From CAJQQK01 sp965224225 (GTDB taxonomy: Bacteria; Pseudomonadota; Alphaproteobacteria; Rhizobiales; Hyphomicrobiaceae), in NCBI GenBank assembly GCA_965224225.1, contig CBDCZF010000012.1, positions 157,618-221,617 on the forward strand: a stretch of 64,000 nucleotides of DNA. Direction: 5' to 3'. A program made the translations under genes and the position numbers. The notes beneath the pieces are model-generated. The model saw nothing but the letters and a program-made list of their open reading frames with translations. It did no database searches and was not told where the DNA came from. Positions 8,034 through 18,654 of this stretch are shown in pieces; position 1 is the first letter of the stretch, and the number at the start of each line of letters is the position of its first letter.

Positions 8034-11030
8034 ATGATGCAGTTATTGCCTAAATCGGCAGCGACACTTGTCTTGTCGATGCTCGGCCTTTTCATGCTGT
8101 GCGTTGTGCCGGCATTCGCTGCTGCCAAGCGAGTGGCCTTGGTGATCGGTATCGAGAAGTATGACTTTCTCAGCCCCCTTGCCAATCCGCGCCGGGATGC
8201 CAAAGCGATTGCCGACCGGCTCGCGAAGTTCGGCTTTGACGTTTCGTTCCACGAGGATCTCGACCACAAATCGTTCCAGCGCGCCCTTCAGACCTTCAAG
8301 AGACAATCCGAAGGTGCCAAGGAAGCAGTCGTCTTTTATTCCGGCCACGGCATGGAAGTGTTCGACGCCGAGGATCGCAGCATAAATGTCCTGGCCCCGA
8401 AAGATGCCGAAATCGGTTGCATCGAGCGCCAAGGCATTTCGACAATTCCCCTGCGCTCGATCCAGAGCGCAATTCGCGATGTACCAAACAAACTCCTGTT
8501 GTTCGACGCCAGCCGGGAAAATCCCTATCGCAGCTGCCGGGCGCTGCAGACGCGAGCGGGTGCGGTTGCATCCCGCGGCAGTGGATTTCGCGATGTTGGC
8601 ATCTTGGCCAGCCGTGGAACAGCGATGCTCCTGGCGCTGGCGGCAGCACCGGGCAATCTCGCCTCGGACGGCACATACGAGGGAAATTCGCCATTCGCCG
8701 CGGCACTATTGGCTGAATTCGAAGACGGGCAGGCGCAAGTCTCGAGCCTGCTCGGTCGCGCTGCAACCCGGGTGCGCATAGCGTCGAATTCAGCCCAGCA
8801 GCCCTGGACCCGGTCAGCTGGCTCCCTCAACATGTGTCTCCAGGGGCGGGACTGTGCAGCTGCTGCCCAAACGGCGGGGCGTCCGGCTGCACCAAGTACC
8901 GAGCCGGCACAGGCGCCAGCCAGCGTCCAGTTGCGCGAGGCACATTTCCTTGCCCGCGTCGCAGAAGACCTCATCAAGCAGGGTCGCCCGGTGGATGCCG
9001 CCCTCATTGCGCTCGAAGGCATGCCGGATCAGACCGAAGGTCGAAACCGTCCCTACGTCTCGGAGTTGACCGACGCCCTCGTCAAAAGCCTGGGTCTGAT
9101 CCGCGAGACCACCGTACTCAAGGGGCACGACGGCGGTGTCACGGGTGCTGCATTCGCCCCTGACGGGCGGCGTGTCGTCACCGCTTCGCAGGATGAAACG
9201 GCGCGGATCTGGGATCGGACGACCGGCGCCGAGATCGCCGTGCTCAAAGGCCATGGCGACGTCGTCACGAGTGCCGCGTTCAGTCCTGACGGCCGGCTCG
9301 TTGTCACGTCCTCGGATGACGGCACGGCACGATTGTGGAATGCCGCGACGGGCGCCGAGACGGCCGTCCTCAAGGGGCATGGCGGCAGCGTCTGGAAAGC
9401 TGCGTTCAGCCCCGACGGTCGGCGCATCATCACCGCCTCCGACGATGGCACGGCCAGGCTTTGGGATGCTGCGACCGGGGCTGAGACGGCCGTGCTCAAG
9501 GGCCATGAGGGTGGCGTTACGAGCGCCCAGTTCAGCTCCAACGGCCGGCGTATCGTCACGGCTTCGGATGACGGTACGGCCAGGCTCTGGGCCACTCAGA
9601 CGGCCACCGAGACGGCGGTGCTCAAGGGCCATGAAGGGGGCGTGTGGAGTGCCGCATTCAGCCCCGACGGCCGGCGTATCGTCACGGCCTCCGACGACGG
9701 CACGGCCAGGCTCTGGGCTGCCAGCATGGGCAGTGAGACGGCCGTTCTCAAGGGCCATGGCGGCGGCGTGACGAGCGCCCGCTTCAGTGCTGACGGCCGG
9801 CGCGTCGTGACCGCCTCCGACGATGGCACGGCCAGGCTTTGGGCCGTTGCGACCGGCGCCGAGATTACCGTCCTCAAGGGGCATGGTGCCGGCGCCTGGA
9901 GCGCGGCATTCAGCCCCGACGACAGCTTCATCGTTACGGCCTCGGACGACGGCACGGCCAGGATCTGGCACGCCGCTGCGAGCGCCCGTGCCACGGTGCT
10001 CAAGGGCCACCAGGGCGGCGGTGTCACGAGCGCCGCCTTCAGCCCCGATGGCCGGCGCATCGTCACGGCCTCGCGGGACCGGACGGCCAGGCTCTGGGAT
10101 GCGGCATCCGGCACCGAGACGGCCGTACTCGAGGGCCATGACGGCGGCATCTGGCAGACCGCCTTCAGTCCCGATGGCCGGCGCATCATCACCGCCTCTG
10201 ACGATGGCACGGCCAGGCTCTGGGCTACCGCATCCGGCGGCCAGACGATGGTGCTCAAGGGCCATGGCGGCGGTGTCGCGAGCGCCGCCTTCAGCCCCGA
10301 TGGCCGGCGCATCGTGACCGCATCCGACGACGGCACGATCAGACTATGGGATGCTGCGAACGGCTTCGCGATCGCCGTGTTCAAGGGCCACGGCGGCGGC
10401 GTCACCAGCGCTGCGTTCAGTCCCGATGGTCGACGCATTGCGACAGCCTCGCGGGACCGGACCGTCAGGCTCTGGGATGCTTCGAGTGGTGTCGTGCTGG
10501 CCGACTACAAAGGCCACACTGGCGGGGTGACGAGTGCCGCCTTCAGCCCCGACGGCCGTCGTGTCGTTTCGGCATCGGACGACGGTACGGCCAGGCTGTG
10601 GAATGTGGGAACCGCCACCATGATTGCCGTGCTCAAGGGTCACGGCGACGGTGTCACGAGCGTCGCTTTCAGCCCCGACGGCCGGCGCATCGTGACCGCC
10701 TCGGCAGACGGCACGGCCAGGCTCTGGGATGGCACGAGCGGCGCCGAGACGGCTGTCCTCAAGGGCCATGGCGGCGGCGTCTGGAGTGCGTCGTTCAGCC
10801 CCGACGGCCGGCGCATCGTCACCGCCTCGTGGGACCGGACCGCCAGGCTTTGGGATGCCTGGCAATCGACCCAGCACCTTGTCGGCCACGCCAAGAAGAT
10901 CGTGCCCCGCTGCCTCGCACCAGACCAGCGCACCCGCATCTATGCCGCCTACATCGCTGCCACACCACCGAGGCCGGACTGGTGCGATACCATGCAGAAA
11001 TGGCCGTACCATAAGCCGCAGGCGAATTAG
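8034..11030 (+). CDS. Secreted caspase-fold pseudoprotease with 14 WD40 repeats
   Basis: A 998-aa protein in three parts. A signal peptide occupies residues 1-31. A peptidase C14 (caspase p20) domain spans about 32-270. After a Pro/Ala linker and a helical segment come 14 tandem WD40 repeats of 42-43 aa, enough for two seven-bladed propellers. The catalytic His is present (H105 in FYSGHG), but the nucleophile motif normally DACRxNP reads DASRENP, so Cys is replaced by S160. This predicts no cysteine-protease activity; a periplasmic scaffold or ligand-sensing role is possible. The start is uncertain: ATG 8034 or 8037, or GTG at 8019, all with weak ribosome-binding sites. Confidence 0.88.
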   Translation: MMQLLPKSAATLVLSMLGLFMLCVVPAFAAAKRVALVIGIEKYDFLSPLANPRRDAKAIADRLAKFGFDVSFHEDLDHKSFQRALQTFKRQSEGAKEAVVFYSGHGMEVFDAEDRSINVLAPKDAEIGCIERQGISTIPLRSIQSAIRDVPNKLLLFDASRENPYRSCRALQTRAGAVASRGSGFRDVGILASRGTAMLLALAAAPGNLASDGTYEGNSPFAAALLAEFEDGQAQVSSLLGRAATRVRIASNSAQQPWTRSAGSLNMCLQGRDCAAAAQTAGRPAAPSTEPAQAPASVQLREAHFLARVAEDLIKQGRPVDAALIALEGMPDQTEGRNRPYVSELTDALVKSLGLIRETTVLKGHDGGVTGAAFAPDGRRVVTASQDETARIWDRTTGAEIAVLKGHGDVVTSAAFSPDGRLVVTSSDDGTARLWNAATGAETAVLKGHGGSVWKAAFSPDGRRIITASDDGTARLWDAATGAETAVLKGHEGGVTSAQFSSNGRRIVTASDDGTARLWATQTATETAVLKGHEGGVWSAAFSPDGRRIVTASDDGTARLWAASMGSETAVLKGHGGGVTSARFSADGRRVVTASDDGTARLWAVATGAEITVLKGHGAGAWSAAFSPDDSFIVTASDDGTARIWHAAASARATVLKGHQGGGVTSAAFSPDGRRIVTASRDRTARLWDAASGTETAVLEGHDGGIWQTAFSPDGRRIITASDDGTARLWATASGGQTMVLKGHGGGVASAAFSPDGRRIVTASDDGTIRLWDAANGFAIAVFKGHGGGVTSAAFSPDGRRIATASRDRTVRLWDASSGVVLADYKGHTGGVTSAAFSPDGRRVVSASDDGTARLWNVGTATMIAVLKGHGDGVTSVAFSPDGRRIVTASADGTARLWDGTSGAETAVLKGHGGGVWSASFSPDGRRIVTASWDRTARLWDAWQSTQHLVGHAKKIVPRCLAPDQRTRIYAAYIAATPPRPDWCDTMQKWPYHKPQAN
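9114..10880 (+). repeat. 126-bp tandem coding repeat (14 units)
   Basis: Fourteen consecutive units of 126 bp (one of 129 bp) encode the WD40 blades. Units are strongly alike at DNA level, e.g. the recurring GACGGCACGGCCAGGCT and CCCGACGGCCGGCGCAT blocks. This suggests recent duplication or gene conversion between units, so copy number could vary between strains. Confidence 0.9.
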
Positions 11031-11174
11031 GCGGGGGTGGTGTCGGGGACGGTAGTGTGACTGGATGGACGTGCGGTTTCGCTGGTCCGAATTCCTCCAA
11101 CGGAAATTTAACCGTCTTGCGCGAGACTCAAGCCCGAGTAGTGCAATTGTACCCCCGAGTCTGCGTAAATCGAC

Positions 11175-12524
11175 ATGTCCGCCTTCCTGCAAACGAAATT
11201 GCCGGTTGTTCTCAATCGGTTCGCTTGGTTTCTCGTGGTGCTTCTGCTTGGCTATACGGTCCATGCCAAGCAGGTCTGGCCGCACCCGGTCATTGACGAT
11301 GGGGTCAAAGCGTTCACCGACCTCTCGCTGCACGCAAAGAGCTATTTAGGCTTCTTCCCGACCCGGTCGGCAGTCTACAAGCCCGGCTCGGAAAGCGGTG
11401 TAACCATCAACAAGCCCGATAAGGTGGTGCCTGGCAACGTCTTCTTGGCCGGCATCATGGGCAAGCGCAACGTCATGAAGCTGATCGCAGCTGACGGGCG
11501 CGAACTGCATCGCTGGTCGGTTCCGTTCTATTCGGCGATCACCAAGCTCGATCATATCGAGCCTGTCCAACTGCGACCGCTGAACGAGTCGATGACGCAC
11601 ATTCATGGCGCCCATGTCTATCGGGATGGTTCGGTCGTCTTCAACTTCGACTTCCATGGTCTCGTCAGCGTCGATGCCTGCAGCAACATTCAGTGGGTGC
11701 AGGCACGCATGGCGCATCACGCGGTGACGGGGGCAAGTGACGGCACGCTGTGGGTCCTCTCGCGCCAACACCACAACCAGCCAAGCGCCCGCCTGCCGCT
11801 GCTCAAACCGCCGTTCTTCGAGGATCAACTTCTGCAGCTTTCGCGCGACGGCAAGGTGCTGCGCGAAATCTCACTACCCGAGCTGTTCGACAAGAACGAC
11901 CTGCACGCTCTCGCATCGGCGACGGGTACGCTCGATCCTGAAAACCAGCATGACGACTTCATGCACACCAACGACATAGAGATTCTGACCGAGGCAAAAG
12001 CCGCAGCATTTCCGCAGTTCGAGGCAGGCGATATGGCGCTTTCGATGCGCGACCTGAACCTGGTGCTGGTACTCGATCCCGAGACGGAGAAGGTGAAATG
12101 GCACCAGACCGGGCCGTGGCTGCGCCAGCATGATCCCGATTTCCTCGCCGATGGAACGATTTCGGTGTTCGACAACCGCTGGGGCGGCGTCGACAATATC
12201 GATCGACTGGGCGGCAGCCGCATCATCAAGATCGATCCGCAAACCCGCAAGGTGGCGACGGTCTACCAGAGCAAGAAGGGCCAGCCGCAGTTCTTCACCC
12301 ACATCATGGGCGTTCATCAGACTTTCGACAACGGCAATGTGCTGATCGCCGAGCCAACGCGCGGACGCGTCTTCGAAGTGACCGGGGATGGTGAAATCGT
12401 CTGGCAATACATCAACCGTTTGAATGATGACTATCTCGGCCATGTCACGGTCGCAGAAAAGCTACCGGCGGATTACTTCACGTTCCGTCCGGGCGAATGC
12501 AAGAACAAGGGAGCACCATCATGA
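11175..12524 (+). CDS. ASST-type arylsulfotransferase family protein
   Basis: A 449-aa beta-propeller protein of the PAPS-independent arylsulfotransferase (ASST) family. Members transfer sulfuryl groups from an aryl sulfate to a phenol in the periplasm, through a histidine intermediate. An N-terminal hydrophobic segment (residues about 15-30) acts as signal or anchor. Family-like features include THIHGAHVYRDGSVVFNF, SRQHHNQPS, HTNDIEIL and NRWGG. Which histidine is catalytic cannot be fixed by eye. The start ATG at 11175 has no clear Shine-Dalgarno. It is the first gene of a tight four-gene operon; the next gene overlaps its stop (ATGA). The presence of a PAPS-type sulfotransferase at the operon's end points to a shared sulfation task. 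Confidence 0.85.
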   Translation: MSAFLQTKLPVVLNRFAWFLVVLLLGYTVHAKQVWPHPVIDDGVKAFTDLSLHAKSYLGFFPTRSAVYKPGSESGVTINKPDKVVPGNVFLAGIMGKRNVMKLIAADGRELHRWSVPFYSAITKLDHIEPVQLRPLNESMTHIHGAHVYRDGSVVFNFDFHGLVSVDACSNIQWVQARMAHHAVTGASDGTLWVLSRQHHNQPSARLPLLKPPFFEDQLLQLSRDGKVLREISLPELFDKNDLHALASATGTLDPENQHDDFMHTNDIEILTEAKAAAFPQFEAGDMALSMRDLNLVLVLDPETEKVKWHQTGPWLRQHDPDFLADGTISVFDNRWGGVDNIDRLGGSRIIKIDPQTRKVATVYQSKKGQPQFFTHIMGVHQTFDNGNVLIAEPTRGRVFEVTGDGEIVWQYINRLNDDYLGHVTVAEKLPADYFTFRPGECKNKGAPS

Positions 12525-12778
12525 GACAGAGTGCAGGAGCTGTGATTTACACGCTGGCAACGGCGACGGTCTTCGCCGCGCTGGCGCCGGTAACCGCTTT
12601 CGCCTACACGGGCCCCGGCGCGGGCATCACCGCAATTGGTTCGCTGCTGGCCCTGATTGCAGCGCTTCTGTTGGCACTCGTCGGTTTCGTCTGGTATCCG
12701 CTCAAGCGCTTGCTCGGCGTCAAGTCGACGAAAAAGAAGGCCGATGTGCAACAGCCGGAATCGGCTGCCTCGCAATAG
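12521..12778 (+). CDS. Small membrane protein, YTGPGAG type
   Basis: An 85-aa protein with a signal-like first hydrophobic segment, then the motif YTGPGAGITAIGS, then a second TM segment (LLALIAALLLALVGFVW) ending YPLKRL, and a Lys-rich cytoplasmic tail. ATG at 12521 overlaps the stop of the arylsulfotransferase gene (ATGA), so translation is coupled. I know this YxGPGAG type only as a conserved hypothetical found beside sulfotransferase-like genes. A membrane-anchoring or assembly role is inference. Confidence 0.75.
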   Translation: MRQSAGAVIYTLATATVFAALAPVTAFAYTGPGAGITAIGSLLALIAALLLALVGFVWYPLKRLLGVKSTKKKADVQQPESAASQ

Positions 12779-12799
12779 TCCACGCGCTCTTTCGACGGC

Positions 12800-13186
12800 A
12801 TGCTGATGATGGCGAGTTTCCTATTCGTGTGTTTTGCATCGGCGCTGTTTCTGGTGCTGCTGGAACGGCTGAACATCGTCGGGCTCAGCCTGGACGTGGT
12901 TGCCGACAGCCGGTCGGCCATTGCTATCATCGCCGATGCCGATCTCGACGACGATGACAAGGAAATCGCCATCCAGCGAATGTCGGGGCGCATGCTGCTC
13001 AACTTCGCGAAGATCGCCGGCCTGACGCTGGTTGCCCTGGCCGTACCAGGCGGCCTGATCGCAGCCGTCGTCGGTCTCGGCTGGTCGGATAGCGATACGC
13101 TTGAGGGCATTGTTCTTTCCGTGCCCTTCATCGCGCTCAACGTCGTGGCCTTTGCAGCGGTCTGTTACTGGAGATACCGGAAGTGA
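12800..13186 (+). CDS. Hypothetical membrane protein
   Basis: A 128-aa protein with one N-terminal TM segment (MASFLFVCFASALFLVLL), a soluble acidic stretch (DADLDDDDKE), and two more TM segments in the second half. Its last codon overlaps the GTG start of the sulfotransferase gene (GTGA), so it belongs to the same operon. No family is recognised. Confidence 0.72.
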   Translation: MLMMASFLFVCFASALFLVLLERLNIVGLSLDVVADSRSAIAIIADADLDDDDKEIAIQRMSGRMLLNFAKIAGLTLVALAVPGGLIAAVVGLGWSDSDTLEGIVLSVPFIALNVVAFAAVCYWRYRK

Positions 13187-14253
13187 GCTGGACCGATCAG
13201 TACTCGACGCTCGATCGCTTCGTCCACGACGTCGCCTTTGCCGGCACCGGCCTGCAGAAGGTGGTGGCCGATATCGAAGACCATGTCTTTGCCGCCCAGT
13301 TTGCCGATCTCGCGACCGACCGACCAGTGTTCATCACGTCGCTGCCGCGTGCCGGCACGACACTGATGCTCGAGTTGTTCGCATCGCTGCCGGAGTTTGC
13401 CAGCCACACGTACCGCAACATGCCGTTTCTGCTGTGTCCAATGTTTTGGAACCAGCTTTCGCAGGGCTTTCAAAAGCAGATGGTTGCCCGCGAGCGTGCC
13501 CATAAAGACGGTGTGATGATCGATTTCGACAGCGCCGAGGCGTTCGAGGAGGCGCTCTGGCAGGCGTGGTGGCCGGAAAAGTACCGCGACGGCCGAATCG
13601 TGCTCTGGGACGGCGCGGAGGACAACGAGGAATTCCGCCAATTCTTCGACAATCACCTCAAGAAGATCATTTCACTCGGCCGCCAGCGCAAATCTGATCG
13701 GGCGATGCACTATGTCTCCAAGAACAACAACAACATCGCGCGCCTGCCTGCACTCGTGCGTCTCTATCCCGATTGCCGGATCGTTATCCCGGTTCGCGAG
13801 CCGCTCTCGCATGTGCGCTCGCTTCATCGCCAGCACATGCGCTTCCTCACGGCCCACGACGAGGATGCCTTCTCGCGCCGCTACATGAACGCCATCGGGC
13901 ATCTCGAATTCGGCGCCAATCTCAAGCCTATCCGTTTTCCCGGTTTCGACCTGGAGCCGGATGCCGCTGTCGATGCCTCATTCTGGCTCGAATACTGGAT
14001 CGCTGCATTCGCCATGCTGGCCAAACTCGAACTGGAGCAGATCCGTTTCGTCAACTTCGACGAACTGTGCCAAGAACCGCAGCCGACACTGCACGAACTG
14101 CTTGCCTGGCTCGAGATCGAGACCGCGGCCGCAGCCCGGCTCGCCGAAAAGGTCACGAATCCGTCATCGAAAAACCTCTTAAGTGAAGATCTGACGCTCG
14201 ATGCAGCACGAGTGGGCACGGCAGAGGAAATCTATCGGCGCTTGGTTCTGTGA
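13183..14253 (+). CDS. PAPS-dependent sulfotransferase family protein
   Basis: A 356-aa protein with the 5'-phosphosulfate-binding loop SLPRAGTT (about residue 49) and, further on, a region like the 3'-phosphate-binding motif (IVIPVREPLSHVRSLHRQH, about 200-218). This family moves sulfate from PAPS to a hydroxyl or amine acceptor. The start is GTG 13183, overlapping the previous stop. It is the last gene of the ASST operon. Cytosolic by sequence (no signal peptide), whereas the ASST homologue is exported, so one could make a sulfated donor or acceptor that the other uses. The substrate is unknown. Confidence 0.83.
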   Translation: MSWTDQYSTLDRFVHDVAFAGTGLQKVVADIEDHVFAAQFADLATDRPVFITSLPRAGTTLMLELFASLPEFASHTYRNMPFLLCPMFWNQLSQGFQKQMVARERAHKDGVMIDFDSAEAFEEALWQAWWPEKYRDGRIVLWDGAEDNEEFRQFFDNHLKKIISLGRQRKSDRAMHYVSKNNNNIARLPALVRLYPDCRIVIPVREPLSHVRSLHRQHMRFLTAHDEDAFSRRYMNAIGHLEFGANLKPIRFPGFDLEPDAAVDASFWLEYWIAAFAMLAKLELEQIRFVNFDELCQEPQPTLHELLAWLEIETAAAARLAEKVTNPSSKNLLSEDLTLDAARVGTAEEIYRRLVL

Positions 14254-14427
14254 GATGGAAACGCGAGCGTGGTAATTACGAGTTTCATACGCGGTACTTA
14301 TCAATCACCGTGCGGACTTGTCTGTCGGTCGCAGCTTCGCCGCGATCCAGCTCATCGAGGCCTTCGCAAACGAGCCGGCGTTCTTCATCGGGTGGCGCGA
14401 ATAGAAGAAGAATCGGCACACCACTAC

Positions 14428-16680
<2,253 letters not shown>

Positions 16681-17063
16681 GGCATTCGGTTAGCCGGTTG
16701 CCGCGGCCGGCTCAAGCGCGCAAAGGCCACACGTGGGCCCGTGGACTACAATTTCGCTCACGGCTATTCCTCGCTTGCGCTCGGGCCTCCCCGGGGGGCG
16801 GCGCCAAGCGCCGGGCCTCGTTCGAGGCCTTCAGCGTTTCCGACATGGCCGGAAACGCTATAGTGCGTTCACAGCCAAATTGATCGATATCTGGACAATT
16901 CAATATCAGAGCTCAATCAATAACCCCGAGTGTCATCTCGGTGCTTGTCACTGCTCGTCGCTGGGACCAGTTTCTCAGGCCGGACAAAGCTTGCGGAAGA
17001 TTGCGACGCTGAAAGCTGCACAGCGGGATTTGCAATGTGACGGGCCCCGACTGCTAACGGGAG
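16681..17063. other. Gene-free stretch between parC and phaZ
   Basis: It holds the parC promoter region and the phaZ 3' end. Several small palindromes are visible: GGCGCCAAGCGCC, GGCCTCGTTCGAGGCC, and a stem GCGTTTCCG...CGGAAACGC near 16828-16858. None has a T-run that would make it a confident terminator. No ORF looks coding. Confidence 0.5.
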
Positions 17064-18359
17064 TCACGCGAGAGCCACTTCACTTGCAATAACTGCCTTG
17101 TGCGCTTTGCCGTTCTTTTTCGCGTGGCGTTGCTCGGCCTTCTGGATCATTTCGCCAATGCGTGGCTGGATTTCATTGCGCCAGCGCCGGCCGTTGAAGA
17201 CGCCGTAATGGCCGACGCCCGGCTGCACATAATGGAAATGATCATCCGCCGGCACGTTGTAGCAGAGGGCGTGTGCCGCCTCGGTCTGGCCGATGCCGCA
17301 AATGTCGTCGTTCTCGCCTTCGATCGTAATAATCGAGGTGTCGCGGATCTTCGAGCAGTCAACCGGTTCGTCGCGATGCATCATCGTGCCGTCCGGCAGG
17401 ACATGCGTCTGGAAGGCTGTCTCGACCGTCTGCAAATAGAATTCCGCCGGAAGGTCCATGACCGCCAGATATTCGTCATAAAACTTTTCGTGCTGGGCAA
17501 CGGAATCCTCGTCACCTTCGACCAGATGATCGAACAGCTTCCAATGCGCCTCGCGGTGACGCTCGAGGTTCATGGTCATAAACCCGGTGAGCTGGATGAA
17601 ACCCGGATAGACCGGTCGCATGGCGCCCGGATTGGGGAAGGGTACGTGTGAAATCACGTTCTGGCGGAACCAGGCGAGCGGTTTTTTTTCGGCCAGTTCG
17701 TTGACCACGGTCGGATTGCGTCGCGTATCGATCGGACCGCCCATCATGGTCAGCGACAAGGGTTGAACGGGCTGTTTGCGCGCGGCCATGATCGCGGTGG
17801 CGGCAAGACAGGGTACAGCCGGCTGACAGACCGCGATTATATGCACGTTCGGCCCGAGATCGTTCACGAACTCGATGACGTAGTCGATGAAATCATCGAG
17901 ATCGAAACGACCCTCGTACAATGGCACGTTGCGCGCATCGATCCAGTCGGTGATATAGACCTCATGGCCGGGCAGCATCGCGCGCACGGTGCCGCGCAGC
18001 AGCGTCGCATAGTGTCCCGACATCGGCGCCACGATCAGTACGGTCGGGTCATTGCGCCGGGCCACGTCGGCATCGTCGCGCCTGAAATGAACAAGCTCGC
18101 AAAACGGTTTGCGTTTGACCGTCTCGATCTCGATCGCCACCTCGCGGCCGTCGATCTCGGTCTCGGCAATATCCCAATCTGGCTTGCCGTAGCGGTTGGT
18201 CAGCCGTTCGAATACCGTACACGCCGCGGAAAGACTGCGCGCCATGGGCGATTCGGCCATCGGATTGAACGGTGATTCCAACTGATAGCGCAGTCCTTTC
18301 GATGCCAAGCGCAGGGGCGAGACCATGGCGTGAGCAAGTTCGTAGGCGTGATATTTCAT
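17064..18359 (-). CDS. phaZ: Intracellular polyhydroxyalkanoate depolymerase
   Basis: A 431-aa alpha/beta-hydrolase that mobilises stored poly(3-hydroxybutyrate) granules in the cytoplasm. As in intracellular PhaZ of Cupriavidus type, the nucleophile is a cysteine in a lipase-box-like AVCQPAVP (C178). The other triad candidates are in GENDDI and GVGHYGVF near the C-terminus. There is no signal peptide. The MKYHAYEL...MVSPLR N-terminus fits the family, supporting the start at 18359. The upstream region has TGC-rich inverted repeats that may be a PhaR-type operator. Confidence 0.93.
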   Translation of the reverse strand: MKYHAYELAHAMVSPLRLASKGLRYQLESPFNPMAESPMARSLSAACTVFERLTNRYGKPDWDIAETEIDGREVAIEIETVKRKPFCELVHFRRDDADVARRNDPTVLIVAPMSGHYATLLRGTVRAMLPGHEVYITDWIDARNVPLYEGRFDLDDFIDYVIEFVNDLGPNVHIIAVCQPAVPCLAATAIMAARKQPVQPLSLTMMGGPIDTRRNPTVVNELAEKKPLAWFRQNVISHVPFPNPGAMRPVYPGFIQLTGFMTMNLERHREAHWKLFDHLVEGDEDSVAQHEKFYDEYLAVMDLPAEFYLQTVETAFQTHVLPDGTMMHRDEPVDCSKIRDTSIITIEGENDDICGIGQTEAAHALCYNVPADDHFHYVQPGVGHYGVFNGRRWRNEIQPRIGEMIQKAEQRHAKKNGKAHKAVIASEVALA

Positions 18360-18393
18360 CGATAGGGCTGCCCAGTGTGCGGTAGTTGCAGTT

Positions 18394-18426
18394 CAGTGCT
18401 TTTTTGCACTGCAGCATTTATGCTGC
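18394..18426 (-). promoter_or_regulatory. TGC-rich inverted repeats upstream of phaZ
   Basis: CAGTGC (18394-18399) pairs with GCACTG (18406-18411) around a T-run, and GCAGCA (18411-18416) pairs with TGCTGC (18421-18426). The centre lies about 50 bp upstream of the phaZ ATG. PhaR regulators of alphaproteobacteria bind TGC-rich palindromes of the CTGC-N-GCAG kind, so this may be a granule-responsive operator. No phaR gene is in the window. Confidence 0.4.
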
Positions 18427-18654
18427 GGTACGTCAAGTTAGGACTCTTGCTTAGCTGACTGAAACAATTATGAGCCGTGGTTCGGTTTCTGGACGTCTCA
18501 GACAAATGCCGCTGACAGGCGGAGACCGTTTCGCAGAGCAGCATAACACGGCTCGGTTACATCACCGGTACAAGTTTGCCACACTTAGTATAGTCAGATT
18601 CGACGCCATCCAGGTAGGATATGCAGAAATTGTCCTGAAGAGAGGGTTGCCGAC

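Noticed and set aside
8814..10265. 483-codon open frame on the minus strand opposite the WD40 array
   Set aside because: It is the mirror of the repetitive, high-GC WD40 coding strand; its translation is a low-complexity repeat and the plus-strand reading has clear family motifs.
9114..10880. Non-coding minisatellite or CRISPR-like array
   Set aside because: The 126-bp period keeps one open frame and each unit translates to a canonical WD40 blade.
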